DNA of 19,197 nucleotides, taken from positions 1 to 19,197 of the forward strand of contig CAVRBK010000127.1 of NCBI GenBank assembly GCA_963719025.1. The letters run 5' to 3'. The notes under the pieces are model-generated. The model was not told the DNA's origin. It did not search any database and saw only the letters and a program-made list of their open reading frames with translations. Position numbers and translations under genes: made by a program. Source of the stretch: Thiosocius sp963719025. GTDB taxonomy: Bacteria > Pseudomonadota > Gammaproteobacteria > Chromatiales > Chromatiaceae. Positions 1-9,448 of this stretch are shown here, in pieces (the stretch's first letter is position 1; each line of letters starts with the position of its first letter).

Positions 1-809
1 GCGACCGTATAGGTGCGGGCACGCACATCGGACGCCAGGTTGGCACCGACGGCGTCGTCAACATTGATCACGGCAACGGTCAACCCGGCACCATGGAAAA
101 GACGGGCCTTTGCATCGGCGTAGGCCTGCATGTTGCCGTGGTAATCCTGGTGATCCCGGCTCAGGTTGGTAAACACCGCCGTATGGAAGGGGATTCCGGC
201 GACCCGCTGCTGATGCAGGGCATGCGACGAGACCTCCATCGCCACCGCCCGTGCGCCCTGCGCGAACAGCCCGCCCAGCATGGCGTGCAGATTGACCGCA
301 TCGAGCGTGGTGTGCGTCGATTGCTTCAACTTGCCGGGGAAACCGTTTCCGACCGTGCCCAACACTGCCGTCGGCACCCGGGTCGACAGCGCCTGGGCGA
401 GAAAATGGGCCACGCTGGTCTTGCCGTTCGTGCCGGTCACGCCGACCACGCGCATCGAATGCGCCGCCTGGCCGAAGAAGCGTGCCGCAATCTCTCCCGC
501 CTGACGACGCAACCCCGGCACCGCGATGACCGGCAGCCCGGACGACAGCCCATTGATGCGATCTCGGTCCCAGCGCTCGGTGGGCTCCGCCAGCACCGCT
601 GTCGCGCCCCGCTGCTTCGCCTGTGCGATATGGTCGAGCGCGTGACTGCGCGTGCCCTGCAGCGCCAGCCATAGCCCGCCCGGCTCGACCTCGCGACTGT
701 CGAGCGCCAGCGCGCTCACGGCGTGACGCCCCGCCCACTCGACGGACGCCAGGGAAGGCACGATATCAGCCAGGAGCATGGCTTTTTTATCGGCGCGGCG
801 CGGCATCAT
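1..809 (-). CDS. murE: UDP-N-acetylmuramoyl-tripeptide ligase MurE, N-terminal part
   Basis: MurE is the cytoplasmic ATP-dependent ligase that adds the third stem-peptide residue (usually meso-diaminopimelate in Gram-negatives) to UDP-MurNAc-L-Ala-D-Glu. About 269 codons are open without a frameshift; the C-terminal ~45% lies beyond the left edge. Visible are the Mur-ligase P-loop GVTGTNGKTS near residue 123-132, the substrate loop STHTTLDAVNLH, the block MEVSSHALHQQRV, FTNLSRDHQDYH, and YADAKARLF with the lysine expected to be carbamylated. The start at 809 overlaps the ftsI stop (ATGATG over TGA) and has GGAGAGG upstream. A second in-frame ATG at 779 lacks a ribosome site, so I prefer 809 (or 806). 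The amino acid specificity (DAP or Lys) cannot be read because that domain is missing. It is the last visible gene of the mraZ operon. Confidence 0.95.
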   Translation of the reverse strand, partial: MMPRRADKKAMLLADIVPSLASVEWAGRHAVSALALDSREVEPGGLWLALQGTRSHALDHIAQAKQRGATAVLAEPTERWDRDRINGLSSGLPVIAVPGLRRQAGEIAARFFGQAAHSMRVVGVTGTNGKTSVAHFLAQALSTRVPTAVLGTVGNGFPGKLKQSTHTTLDAVNLHAMLGGLFAQGARAVAMEVSSHALHQQRVAGIPFHTAVFTNLSRDHQDYHGNMQAYADAKARLFHGAGLTVAVINVDDAVGANLASDVRARTYTV

Positions 810-2564
810 CGAGCCTCTCCGGCGTGAGCCATGCGCAGAGACGGATCGATTGGCGCGTCGGGTGAGACATTCAACAGGCGCAGGGTCTCAGCCATGACTG
901 CCGAAAACACCGGCCCCGCGACCTGCCCGCCATAGAACTTGCCGGCCCGCGGCTCGTCAACCACAACGGCAAGCACGACGCGCGGATCCTGCGCCGGCGC
1001 CATGCCGGCGAACAGCGCAAGGTAGCGATCGTCGCTGTAACCATCGGGACCGAACTTTTTGACCGTACCGGTCTTGCCCGCCACACGGTAGCCCATCACG
1101 GCGGCCTCCGGCGCCGTGCCGTCGTGGCCACGACCGACTCGAGCATCTGCCGCACCGCCGCGGCGCTTTCCCGCGTGAACACCCGCCGGCCTTCCGGCTG
1201 CCGATCGCGCTTGAGCAGACTGACCGGCACCAGCACCCCATCGTTGGCCAGCGCCGCATAGGCCTGGGCCAGCTGCAGGGTGGTCACCGAGATACCGTAA
1301 CCGAACGCCAGCGTGGCCTGATCGATCTGCGCCCAGCGCCGATAGTCGCTCAGCTGACCCGCCACCTCGCCGGGAAAGCCGGTGTTGGCACGCTGGCCGA
1401 AACCGAGGCGGTCCATCACCCGCCACAGGTCGCGCTTGTCCAGCCCCAGCGCAATCTTGCTCGCACCGACGTTGCTCGAGCGGCGCAACATCGTGCTCAC
1501 ATCGATCAGGCCCAGATTCTTCGAATCCTTGACCTGCGCTGCACCGACCCGGAAAAAGCCGGGCGCGGTATCGATCATCGAATCGACCTGGATCACACCC
1601 TTGTCGAGCGCCGCTGCCACGGTAAACGGCTTCATCGTCGAGCCCGGCTCGAACACATCGGTCAGCGCCCGGTTGCGCAGGCGCCCTGCGCGATTGGAAC
1701 GGTTGCCATTGGGGTTGAACGACGGCTGATTGACCATCGCCAGCACCTCGCCGCTGCGCGCATCGAGCAACACCAGCGAACCGGATACCGCGCGGTGGCG
1801 CTTCACCGCCGCCTTGAGCTCGCGGTAGGCGATGAACTGCAGGCGCTGATCGATACTCAGGGCCAGGTGATTGCCGGCCGCGGGCTGCGGATGTTCTCGA
1901 CGTCATCGACCGCCTGGCGACGACCGTCGCGCAGCACCCGCTTGGCACCCGGCTCGCCGCTCAGTGCCTCGTCGAACGCCAGTTCGAGACCCTCCTGGCC
2001 ATCGTCGTCGACATCGGTGAACCCGACCACATGCCCGAACACCTCGCCCGCCGGGTAGAAACGCTTGTATTCGCGCTCGACATGCACACCGCGGATTCCG
2101 TGCGCCTTGACCACGCCCATCACGTGTTCCGCCTCGGCCGGCGGCAGCCGACGCTTGAGATAGACAAAGTGCCGCTGACCGTAGCGCGCCAGCTTGTCGC
2201 GCAGCTGATCCGGGTGCCTGCCCCAGGGATCTGGCCAGCGCCAGGAACTGCTGGGTATCCACGCTCAGCACACGCGGGTTGGCGGCAATGGAATCGACCG
2301 GGGTGCTCAGGGCCAGCACATCGCCGCGCCGGTCGGTGATCAGGCCACGATGCGCCGGCATCTCGACCCGCGCGAGGTAACGATCGGCACCTTCGGACTG
2401 CAGAAAGTCCTTTTCCAGGATCTGCTGGTCGACGGCGCGCCAGACCAGGCCAGCGCCGCCAGCACGAACAGGCCCAGCACCGTGTAGCGCCGCCCGGCGT
2501 AGCTCGGCAGCGCCTTCTCCTCGCGGCGGACCTGGCGGGCGCGCCTGGCGCGTCGGGCCGCCAT
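806..2564 (-). CDS. ftsI: Peptidoglycan transpeptidase FtsI (PBP3), frameshifted
   Basis: FtsI is the septum-specific D,D-transpeptidase, anchored in the inner membrane and partnered with FtsW. The corrected protein is about 586 aa, normal for the family. In order: a basic N-terminus (MAARRARRARQVRREEK), one membrane segment (YTVLGLFVLAALALVW), the PBP dimer domain (RGLITDRRGDVLALS; RFYPAGEVFGHVVGF), then the transpeptidase domain with all three motifs: STMK near 309-312 (catalytic Ser), SSN near 363-365, and KTGT near 498-501. Four single-base frameshifts break it: a missing base near 2449, an extra base near 2213, and missing bases near 1875 and 1123. Each corrected junction restores family sequence, for example VVATDGTAPEAAV at the last one. 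FtsI is essential in most rods, so sequencing error is likelier than gene decay. The ATG overlaps the ftsL stop by one base (TGATG). Confidence 0.93.
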
Positions 2565-2834
2565 CAGCTCACCACCACGATCTGTTCTGCCTCGGGCACC
2601 TGCATCTGCAGGCGCTCATCGGCGATTCGCATGACCCGACCCAGCGCACCGCGCGTGGCCAGCTCCAGCTGCAGACGCCCCCACTCCATATCGGCCTGGT
2701 CGCGCATTGCCCGCACCTGCTGCAACTCAACGAACAGCGAGCGCGAGAGGTACTTGGCATACACCACGCCCACGCCGCTCGATCACCACGGCGACGGCGA
2801 GAACGGCGACCCACAGCATCTGCGCCCGGCTCAT
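2564..2834 (-). CDS. ftsL: Cell division protein FtsL, frameshifted
   Basis: FtsL is a small bitopic inner-membrane protein that forms the FtsQLB divisome complex. The corrected product is about 89 aa. It begins MSRAQMLWVAVLAVAVV, a short cytoplasmic tip and membrane segment, followed by a periplasmic stretch with coiled-coil character (LFVELQQVRAMRDQADMEWGRLQLELAT) and a QMQVPEAEQIVVV tail resembling other proteobacterial FtsL. One extra base near 2780 splits the membrane segment from the remainder. The identification rests on size, topology and position between rsmH and ftsI more than on sequence, because FtsL is poorly conserved. The start ATG overlaps the rsmH stop as ATGA, indicating translational coupling. 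Confidence 0.85.
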
Positions 2835-3772
2835 GCCAACACCTCGGCGACACGCAACACCGCACTGCGGGCGCGCGGGTTGTCGCGGATTTCGGCATCG
2901 GACGCGCGTCGCGACTTGCCCAGCAGGCGCAGGCGGCCCTGGGTCTCGCTGTGCGGCACCGGCAGCCCCTTGGGCAGCTTCGGGCCCCGTGCCGCATCGC
3001 GCATGAAGCGCTTGACGATACGATCCTCGAGCGAATGAAAACTGATCACCACCAGGCGCGCGCCGCGCGCCAGCACCTCGAGCGAGTCCTGCAGGCACAA
3101 CTGCAGGTCATCCAGCTCACGGTTGATATAGATACGGATCGCCTGAAAAGTCCGGGTGGCCGGATGCTTGTGCTTTTCCTTGACCGGGCAGGCCTGCGCG
3201 ACCAGGTCCGCCAGTTCGGCCGTACCCACGATCGGCGCATCCTGGCAGCGGCTAACGATGGCGCGGGCAATCCGCCGCGCGAAGCGCTCTTCGCCGTACT
3301 CGCGCAACACGGTTGCGATCTCGTCCTCACCGGCGGCGGCCAGCCATTGCGTCGCGCTCTGGCCGCGACTGCGATCCATGCGCATATCGAGTGGCCCGTC
3401 GTTCATGAAACTGAAGCCACGATCGGGATCATCCAGCTGCGGCGACGAAACCCCGAGGTCCAGCAGAAGGCCATCGATCCGCTGCGCCAGACCACGCTCG
3501 GTCACCGCTGCTGCGAGTTCGGTGAAACTGCCATGCACGATCGAGAAGCGCCGATCATTGGCGAACAACTCACGCGCAACGGCGACAGCGGCTTCATCCT
3601 TGTCGAACGCCAGCAGCTGACCGCGCTCGCCGAGTTCGTCCAGAATCCGGCGCGCATGTCCGCCGCGGCCGAAGGTGCCGTCTATATAGATACCATCCGG
3701 CCGAATATTGAGCGCCTGGGTGGCCTCTTCGAGCATGACCGGTATGTGGCCGCCGGCATCGGCCGATATCAC
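2831..3772 (-). CDS. rsmH: 16S rRNA m4C1402 methyltransferase RsmH (MraW)
   Basis: RsmH is the SAM-dependent enzyme that N4-methylates C1402 of 16S rRNA in the P site. RsmI, encoded at 4977-5845, adds the 2'-O-methyl to the same nucleotide. The 313-aa frame is intact and has the usual length. It shows HIPVMLEEA at the N-terminus, the SAM loop DGTFGRGGH at 31-39, DLGVSSPQLDDPDRGFSF, the central helical insert, RTFQAIRIYINREL and VISFHSLEDRIVKRFM near the C-terminus. The GTG start overlaps the mraZ stop as GTGA, with a G-rich ribosome site (GGGGGGA) about 8 nt upstream. It is one of the few genes here without a frameshift. Confidence 0.97.
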   Translation of the reverse strand: MISADAGGHIPVMLEEATQALNIRPDGIYIDGTFGRGGHARRILDELGERGQLLAFDKDEAAVAVARELFANDRRFSIVHGSFTELAAAVTERGLAQRIDGLLLDLGVSSPQLDDPDRGFSFMNDGPLDMRMDRSRGQSATQWLAAAGEDEIATVLREYGEERFARRIARAIVSRCQDAPIVGTAELADLVAQACPVKEKHKHPATRTFQAIRIYINRELDDLQLCLQDSLEVLARGARLVVISFHSLEDRIVKRFMRDAARGPKLPKGLPVPHSETQGRLRLLGKSRRASDAEIRDNPRARSAVLRVAEVLA

Positions 3773-4232
3773 AACGTCATCCCCCCGAGTTCCTCGGAAA
3801 GATCGGAATCGTCACCCAGCGCCTCGGCCAGCCACTGCTCGCGACCACCCGACCAGCTCTCTTCGTCCCAGATCTCGAACTTGTGCACCTGGCCGACCAG
3901 CGAAACGCGCTTGCCCAGCCCGGCGTAATCGCGCAGCTCGTTGGCCAGCAGGATGCGCCCCTGTCCGTCCAGCTCCACCTCGGAGGCATGACCGAGCATC
4001 AGGCGCTGGATCAACTGGTTCTTGCGGTTCATGGTCGGCAGACGGGACAGCTTGCGCGCGATCTCGCGCCATTCGTTTTCGGGATACAGCCACAGGCAGC
4101 TTGTCGCGGATTGGGATTGATGGTCACCACCACGCGCGACGCACAGCACTGCGCCAGCGGTTCCCGGTGCTTGGCCGGAATCGCTATACGCCCCTTGGCG
4201 TCCAGATTGAGTGTATTGACCCCCAAAAACAC
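3769..4232 (-). CDS. mraZ: Transcriptional regulator MraZ, frameshifted
   Basis: MraZ is a ring-forming AbrB-fold DNA-binding protein that represses the mra/dcw operon from repeats upstream of its own gene. The corrected protein is about 154 aa, near the usual ~150. Two repeated domains are visible: VFLGVNTLNLDAKGRIAIPAKHRE at the start, and ELDGQGRILLANELRDYAGL with VSLVGQVHKFEIWDEESW near the C-terminus. One missing base near 4101 (an A-run shortened in GACAAGC) breaks the frame just before SCLWLYPENEW. I chose the GTG at 4232 because it sits at the position of the usual MFRGVN start and has GGAGGAGA 10 nt upstream. Earlier in-frame starts such as TTG 4304 fall inside the promoter or operator. 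First gene of the operon. Confidence 0.94.
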
Positions 4233-4267
4233 GGCTTCGCCGTCTCCTCCATTACGGGTGGGTAATT

Positions 4268-4292
4268 CCCCCTTATTCCCCACGATTACCCA
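4268..4292 (-). promoter_or_regulatory. MraZ operator, three boxes at 10-bp spacing
   Basis: On the minus strand three G-rich boxes follow each other exactly one helical turn apart: TGGGT (4292-4288), TGGGG (4282-4278) and GGGGG (4272-4268), with 5-nt spacers aatcg and aataa. This is the known MraZ recognition pattern, TGGG repeats at 10-bp spacing. The third box has lost its leading T. They lie between the predicted transcription start (~4297) and the mraZ ribosome site, where bound MraZ would block transcription. Autoregulation is inferred from this match. Confidence 0.85.
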
Positions 4293-4303
4293 CTTCTCAT
4301 GCA

Positions 4304-4332
4304 ATCTTAGGTCTATACCCCCACTCGGTCAA
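4304..4332 (-). promoter_or_regulatory. Promoter of the mraZ operon
   Basis: A near-consensus sigma-70 promoter reads leftward: TTGACC (4332-4327), a 17-nt spacer, TAAGAT (4309-4304). An AT-rich tract containing ATTTTTTTCG lies just upstream and could act as an UP element. Transcription would start about 4297, immediately before the MraZ boxes. Confidence 0.8.
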
Positions 4333-4584
4333 GCTGTATAAACGAAAAAAATGCTTATCGCTCAGTAACTTAGGCAGCAATTTGAAGAACCAGGGAAACG
4401 GAAAACAAAACAGCGCGCTAACTGCGTCGACTTAAAGTGAATTATCAAGATAGAGCGACAAATCGGGCGACATTCTCACGAAGCAGCTTCCCAGAAGTCG
4501 GGGCCGCTCAACATCGGAGAAAAATTCCCAAAAGACCTGCAGAGAACGCGGCCGGAATCGACCGAACGAGCACGCGGGACAGAA
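4333..4584. other. Intergenic stretch between mraZ promoter and rnpB
   Basis: About 250 bp with no supportable gene. The right half would carry the 3' trailer of rnpB, but I see no convincing stem followed by a T-run; an AATTTTTC tract around 4520-4527 on the minus strand has no strong hairpin before it. The left part is AT-rich and feeds into the mraZ promoter. Short frames here lack family resemblance or ribosome sites. Confidence 0.5.
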
Positions 4585-4953
<369 letters not shown>

Positions 4954-4959
4954 CGGAGC

Positions 4960-4988
4960 ACCCTAGGTGAAGCGCGTCACCCTGGCAA
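4960..4988 (-). promoter_or_regulatory. Candidate rnpB promoter inside the rsmI 3' end
   Basis: On the minus strand TTGCCA (4988-4983), a 17-nt spacer and TAGGGT (4965-4960) are followed by the GC-rich discriminator gctccgc and then the RNase P RNA 5' end near 4953. The -35 overlaps the last codons of rsmI and the spacer contains its stop codon. Spacing to the mature 5' end fits a start at or very near +1. The -10 is weak (3 of 6), so this is likely but not certain. Confidence 0.6.
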
Positions 4989-5845
4989 GCGATTCAGTCG
5001 ATCCGTCAGTGCCAGGGCACGCTGATAAAGCGCATTTTTCTTCTGCCCGGTGATCTGCGCCGCCAGCGCCGGCGGCCTGCTTCAGCGGCAGCTCCCTGAG
5101 CAGGATGCGCAGCAATACATCGGCATCGACGATCGCCGTGCTTTCGCTGTCTGCCGCACCGGCCACCAACAGCACGAACTCGCCCTTGCTGCTGGTTCGC
5201 ATCGGCCTCCGCCCACGCCAGCAACTCCCCCAGCGGGGCCGCCCGCATCGTCTCATGCACCTTGGTCAGTTCGCGCGCCACCACACGCCGGACGCACAGC
5301 ACCGAATGCGCTGACCAGATCGCGCAGGGAGGCCAGGATCCGGTGCGAGGATTCGTAAAACACCAGGGTTGCCGGTCTCGCGCGCCAGCGACTCGAGAAG
5401 ACCGAGGCGCGCCTGCGGCTTGCGCGGCAGAAACCCCTCGAACCGGAACCGGTCGGTCGGCAGGCCACTCACCGACAGCGCGGCGACCACGGCACTCGGG
5501 CCGGGCACCGGCACGACTGCGTAGACCCTGTTGCCGGCAGGCCCGGACCAGGGGAAAGCCGGGATCACTGATCAGCGGGGTACCGGCATCCGACACCAAC
5601 GCCAGCGATTCCCCGGCATCGAGCAGCTCGATCAGCCGCGCGCTCGCCGCAGTCTCGTTGTGCTCGTGCAGCGCCAGCATAGGCCGGGAGATCCCCAGAT
5701 GGTCGAGCAGGCGGCGCGTATGGCGCGTGTCTTCCGCCAGGATCCGGTCAACCTGTTGCAGCACCTTGACCGCCCTGAGCGTGATGTCGTCCAGATTGCC
5801 GATCGGCGTGGCGACGACAAATAGCTGACCCGGCGCGTTTGACAC
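4977..5845 (-). CDS. rsmI: 16S rRNA 2'-O-ribose C1402 methyltransferase RsmI, frameshifted
   Basis: RsmI methylates the ribose of C1402 in 16S rRNA, completing the modification begun by RsmH. The corrected length is about 287 aa (E. coli 286). Visible blocks are QLFVVATPIGNLDDITLRA, RILAEDTRHTRRLLDHLGI, LALVSDAGTPLISDPGFPLV, RVVPVPGPSAVVAALSVSGL, FRFEGFLPRK, TLVFYESSHRI, VARELTKVHE and GEFVLLVAG, then the C-terminal helical tail. Five frameshifts, near 5524, 5368, 5292, 5200 and 5067, are all single extra bases; removing the A near 5524 restores GLRVVPVPGPSA exactly. The GTG start at 5845 has GGGGGA just upstream. It is transcribed away from lpoA across a 55-bp gap, and its end overlaps the rnpB promoter. 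Confidence 0.95.
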
Positions 5846-5900
5846 CCCATCCCCCAACCTTTGATACTCGGCGATCCATCCTGACTGCACCCGATGCGCC

Positions 5901-7842
5901 ATGCAAGCTGCCCGCCTTTCCCGTCTCCTTCTCGTTGCCATCTGGCTGATCCTGGCCAGTGGCTGTGGCCAAATCCCGGAACGTCCCAGCCGTCCGGCGA
6001 CTGACCCCGATGCCGCGCGCGCCGCCCAGCTGATGGCCAGCGGGCAATATCTGGCCGCGGCCGAACTGTATCGCCAGATCGCGGCACGGACCGCGCCGCC
6101 ACAGCAGCGCGCCGCTTTTCTGCTGGCTGCGGGAGAAGCCGCGCAGGCCGCGCAAGACTGGGACGGGGTACGCGGCGCCCTCGGGCAACTCGACCAGTTT
6201 GCATTGAGCGGCGACCTCGCGCTGCGCCAGCGCCTGCTGCAGGCCGAAGTGCTGCTGCAGGAACTGCGGCCGGCAGACGCGCTTGGCGTACTCGGCGACG
6301 CACCCACGCCCACCGCCTCGACCGCACTGCGGATCCGTTTCTACCGCAACATGGCGCAGGCTTATCGACAGATGGGCAACCTGCTCGAGACCGCCAATGC
6401 CCTGCAACAGGTCGACGCGCTGCAGTCCGATTTTGCCCAACGCATCGAGACACAGACCGACATTCTGCGCACCCTCGCCCTGCTCAACGAGCAGGTTCTC
6501 ACCAACCTGCAACCCTCACCACCGGGGATCAGCGGCGGCTGGATGCAGCTGGCCCTGCTGGTCAAACAGCACGGCAGCGACGCCGAGCGCCTTGCCCCGC
6601 TGCTGGGCGAGTGGCGGCAACGCTTCCCGCAGCACCCGGCGCTGCCTGAGTTACTCAGCAACTATGCGCTGCAGTTGCAGGGCCAGCTGCAGCATTTCGC
6701 GCGGATCGCGGTCCTGCTGCCGCAGTCCGGCACCTTCGCCGACGTCACCGCGGCGATCCGCGACGGCCTCATGATCAGCCGATTCGACCTGCCGTCCGAC
6801 AAGCGCCCCGAGCTGCGCTTCTACGATGCCACCGACCCGGCCGGCATCTGGCCGCTGTACAGCCAGGCCGTGGCCGACGGTGCCGAACTGGTCATCGGCC
6901 CACTGCAGAAGGACGCGGTCGCGCAATTGCTGCGCGCCGGGGAACTGCCCGTTCCGGTACTGGCGCTGAACCAGGTCGACCTGGAAAGTGCGCCGCCGGA
7001 GAATCTGTTCATGTACTCGCTCTCGCCCGAAGACGAGGCGCGCCAGGCGGCGGAACGTGCCTGGCTGGATGGCAAGCGGCGTCCGGTCGCGATCGTCCCG
7101 CAGGGCGCCTGGGGTGAGCGGATTGCCGCTGCCTTCGAGGCGCGCTGGCTCAGCCTGGGCGGTGGTATGGCCGGTATCGCGCGATACGACGGCAACAGCC
7201 ACGACTACAGCGAGACGATCACCGGCCTGCTGCACCTTGACGCCAGCGCCGAACGCCGCAGCCAGCTCGAGGGCTGGCTGGGACGGCGGCTCGAGTTCGA
7301 GCCACGCCGGCGCGACGACGTCGATGCGGTGTTCATGGCCGCACGCCCGGTACAGGCGCAGGGTATCCGACCCCAGCTACAGTTCCATCGCGCCGGCGAC
7401 CTGCCGATCTATGCGACATCGCATGCCTGGCTTGGCCAGCTGTCGCGCAGCCAGGCCGCAGACATGAGCGGCATCATGCTGGCCGACATCCCGTGGCTGG
7501 TGTCGCCGCGCAGTGACGACCCCGGCAACCGCGAAAACGTAGCGCGCTACCTGCCGAAGAGCGGTTCGGCCTATGGCCGCCTGTATGCCATGGGGATCGA
7601 CGCCATGCGCCTGGTACCGCATCTCAATCGCCTGCAAAGCAGCCGTTTCGAATCACTGGATGGCGGCAACCGGAAATCTCTACATGGATGAACTCAATCA
7701 GGTACACCGGCAACTGGTCTGGGTAAAACTCGGCGAACAGGCCGAGATCCTCGGTTTTTCGCCGCGGCTCGACCTGCAGACTGGCGAGGGCGGCACCGCA
7801 CCGCTCGCGCCGGCAACGACGGAAGCCATCCCGGCCTCCTGA
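5901..7842 (+). CDS. lpoA: Outer-membrane lipoprotein LpoA, activator of PBP1A, frameshifted near end
   Basis: LpoA is an outer-membrane lipoprotein that reaches through the periplasm to stimulate the peptidoglycan synthase PBP1A. The corrected length is about 646 aa. The N-terminus is a lipoprotein signal (MQAARLSRLLLVAIWLILASGC) with the lipidated Cys at 22. Residues ~35-250 are Ala/Leu/Gln-rich helical TPR-like repeats. From ~268 a periplasmic-binding-protein fold begins (IAVLLPQSGTFADVTAAIRDGL, VIGPLQKDAVAQLL, PVLALNQVD, DAVFMAARPVQAQGIRPQL). One extra base near 7664 breaks the frame in LDGATGNLYMDELNQV; after it the tail runs to the stop at 7842. No clear Shine-Dalgarno precedes the ATG. 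It heads the lpoA-yraN-diaA-dolP group. Confidence 0.92.
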
Positions 7843-8192
7843 TGCCAACGACACAACAGCTCGGCACGGATGCCGAAGATCGCGCCGAGGCATTGCTGAG
7901 GCGTGCCGGGCTGTGCCCCATCAGCCGCAACTACCGCTGCCGCGGTGGCGAGATCGACCTGATCATGCGTGACGGCAGTCACCTGGTTTTTGTCGAGGTC
8001 CGCTACCGCCGCAGCAATGCCTTCGGCGGTGCCCTTGCCAGCATCGACGCAAGGAAACGCCGACGCCTGGTCGTAGCGGCGGAACACTATCTGATGACCA
8101 GTGGCTGGCAGGGGCCGTGTCGCTTTGACGCGGTCGGTCTCGGCAGCGACCCGCAGGACCAGCAGTGGGTGCGCGATGCCTTTGCAAGCTGA
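7842..8192 (+). CDS. yraN: UPF0102 nuclease-fold protein YraN
   Basis: A 116-aa intact member of the UPF0102/YraN family, of the expected length. It carries the restriction-endonuclease-like core: GTDAEDRAEALLRRAG, NYRCRGGEIDLIM (acidic pair), and VFVEVRYRRSNAFGGA followed by RKRRRL. The family fold suggests nucleic-acid binding or cleavage, but its cellular role is not established. The ATG overlaps the lpoA stop (TGATG), so translation is probably coupled. Its place after lpoA and before diaA is conserved in Gammaproteobacteria. Confidence 0.93.
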   Translation: MPTTQQLGTDAEDRAEALLRRAGLCPISRNYRCRGGEIDLIMRDGSHLVFVEVRYRRSNAFGGALASIDARKRRRLVVAAEHYLMTSGWQGPCRFDAVGLGSDPQDQQWVRDAFAS

Positions 8193-8257
8193 GATCGACC
8201 GGCCCGGGCCGGCATGCGACACTTGCGCCTCAATCCCTGTGACCCCACCGAATAATA

Positions 8258-8846
8258 GTGGACCCGATAGAACGAGTCGTCGGCCTGTTTGCCGCGAGTA
8301 GCGAACTGAACGCGGCGGCGGCCGAGCAACAGGCGGGACCGATCGCCAGCGCGGCGCACATGGTCGTCAACAGCCTGCTGGGTGGCGGCAAGGTACTCGA
8401 GCTGTGGCAATGGCAGCTCAGCCGCCGATGCGCAGTATTTTGCCGCGCACATGCAACACCGCTTCCAGCGTGAACGGCCGGGACTGCCCTGCATTGCCCT
8501 GAACGCGGATGCCGCGACCCTGACGGCTATCGCGGTCGATGAGGGATTCAGTGAAATTTTTGCCAAACAGGTCAGCGCAATCGGACATCCCGGCGATGTA
8601 TTGTTGACCCTGAGCGTCAACGGTACGGCAAGCAATGTTGTCGCAGCGATTGATGCGGCACAGGAACGTCAGATGCACCTGGTCGCGGTGACCGGACGGG
8701 ATGGCGGCGCGGTCGCGGGAAGGTTGCGGGAAACCGATACGGAAATCCGCACACCGTCCGACGACTCCGCCAGAATCCTGGAAAATCACCGGCTGGTGTT
8801 GCACTGTTTACTGGACATGATCGACCTTCAACTGATGGGTGGTTAA
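8258..8846 (+). CDS. diaA: SIS-domain DnaA initiator-associating protein DiaA, frameshifted
   Basis: DiaA is a tetrameric SIS-domain protein that binds DnaA and helps its assembly at oriC; it is a paralogue of phosphoheptose isomerase GmhA. The corrected length is about 195 aa (E. coli DiaA 196). Key blocks are SCGNGSSAADAQYFAAHMQHRFQRERPGLP, LTAIAVDEGFSEIFAKQV, GHPGDVLLTLSVNGTASNVV, VTGRDGG and LLDMIDLQL. One extra G near 8404 breaks the frame at KVLSCGNG. The GTG start at 8258 fits the family N-terminus (xDPIERVVGLF) but has no clear ribosome site. GmhA is the alternative; the neighbours yraN and dolP favour DiaA. The loop SVNGTAS differs from the usual STSGNS. Confidence 0.88.
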
Positions 8847-8852
8847 CGCACT

Positions 8853-9448
8853 ATGAAACGAAAGATCGCGATGGCACGAAGCCTTGTTATTGGATTACTG
8901 GCCCTGGGATTGAGCGGTTGCGGCGCAGTCGTCGTCGGTGGCGCGGTTACCGGCGCCGCGGTCGCGCATGATCGGCGCACGACGGGTACGTTTGTCGAGG
9001 ATCAGGAAATATTCCTGCGCGCGTTCGGCATGCGCAATGGCGACGAAGCCCTGAAACAGAACACGAACATCAACATCGATGTGTTCAACCTGCAGGTACT
9101 GCTGACCGGCCAGGCCGAAAACATGGACATCGTCGAACAGTACCGCGAACGCGTCGCGACCATCCCGCGGGTACGCAATGTGTTCAACGAGGTCACGGTT
9201 GGCGCAGAATCGACATGGAGCGAGGCAACCGCGGATGCCTACCTGACCTCGAAGGTGAAAGTGGCACTGTTCGGACGTCAAGATCGATGGCTTCGATCCA
9301 CCTGCGCGTCAAGGTCACCAGCGCCCAGGGCAGCGTCTACCTGATGGGCCTGCTGACCCCGACCGAGGCCGATGCCGTGACCGAGGAAGTACGTTTCGTC
9401 AGCGGCGTGAAACGCGTCGTGAAGCTGTTCGAATACATCGATGTCTGA
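8853..9448 (+). CDS. dolP: BON-domain outer-membrane lipoprotein (DolP/YraP-like), frameshifted
   Basis: DolP-type lipoproteins have two BON domains, associate with the outer membrane and support envelope integrity. The corrected length is about 197 aa (E. coli 191). The lipoprotein signal ends in LSGC with Cys at 23, followed by the Gly/Ala/Val-rich segment typical of YraP. BON1 covers about 55-120 (NTNINIDVFNLQVLLTGQAENM; RVRNVFNEV). BON2 follows (TSKVKVALFDVKIDGFD; GSVYLMGLLTPTEADAVTEEVRFVSGVKRVVKLFEY). Two extra bases near 9274 and 9293 break BON2. Six bases separate it from diaA, and its stop overlaps the next gene's start. Confidence 0.9.

Noticed and set aside
2951..3928. 325-codon open frame opposite rsmH and the end of mraZ
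   Set aside because: It is antisense to an intact, strongly conserved methyltransferase; long antisense frames are common in GC-rich genes and its product resembles no family.
4233..4304. TTG start giving a longer MraZ
   Set aside because: It would start inside the -10 box and translate the operator; the GTG at 4232 fits the family start and has a ribosome site.
4977..5845. Programmed frameshifting in rsmI or ftsI
   Set aside because: Five or four shifts at unrelated sites without slippery heptamers do not fit recoding; sequencing error explains them better.
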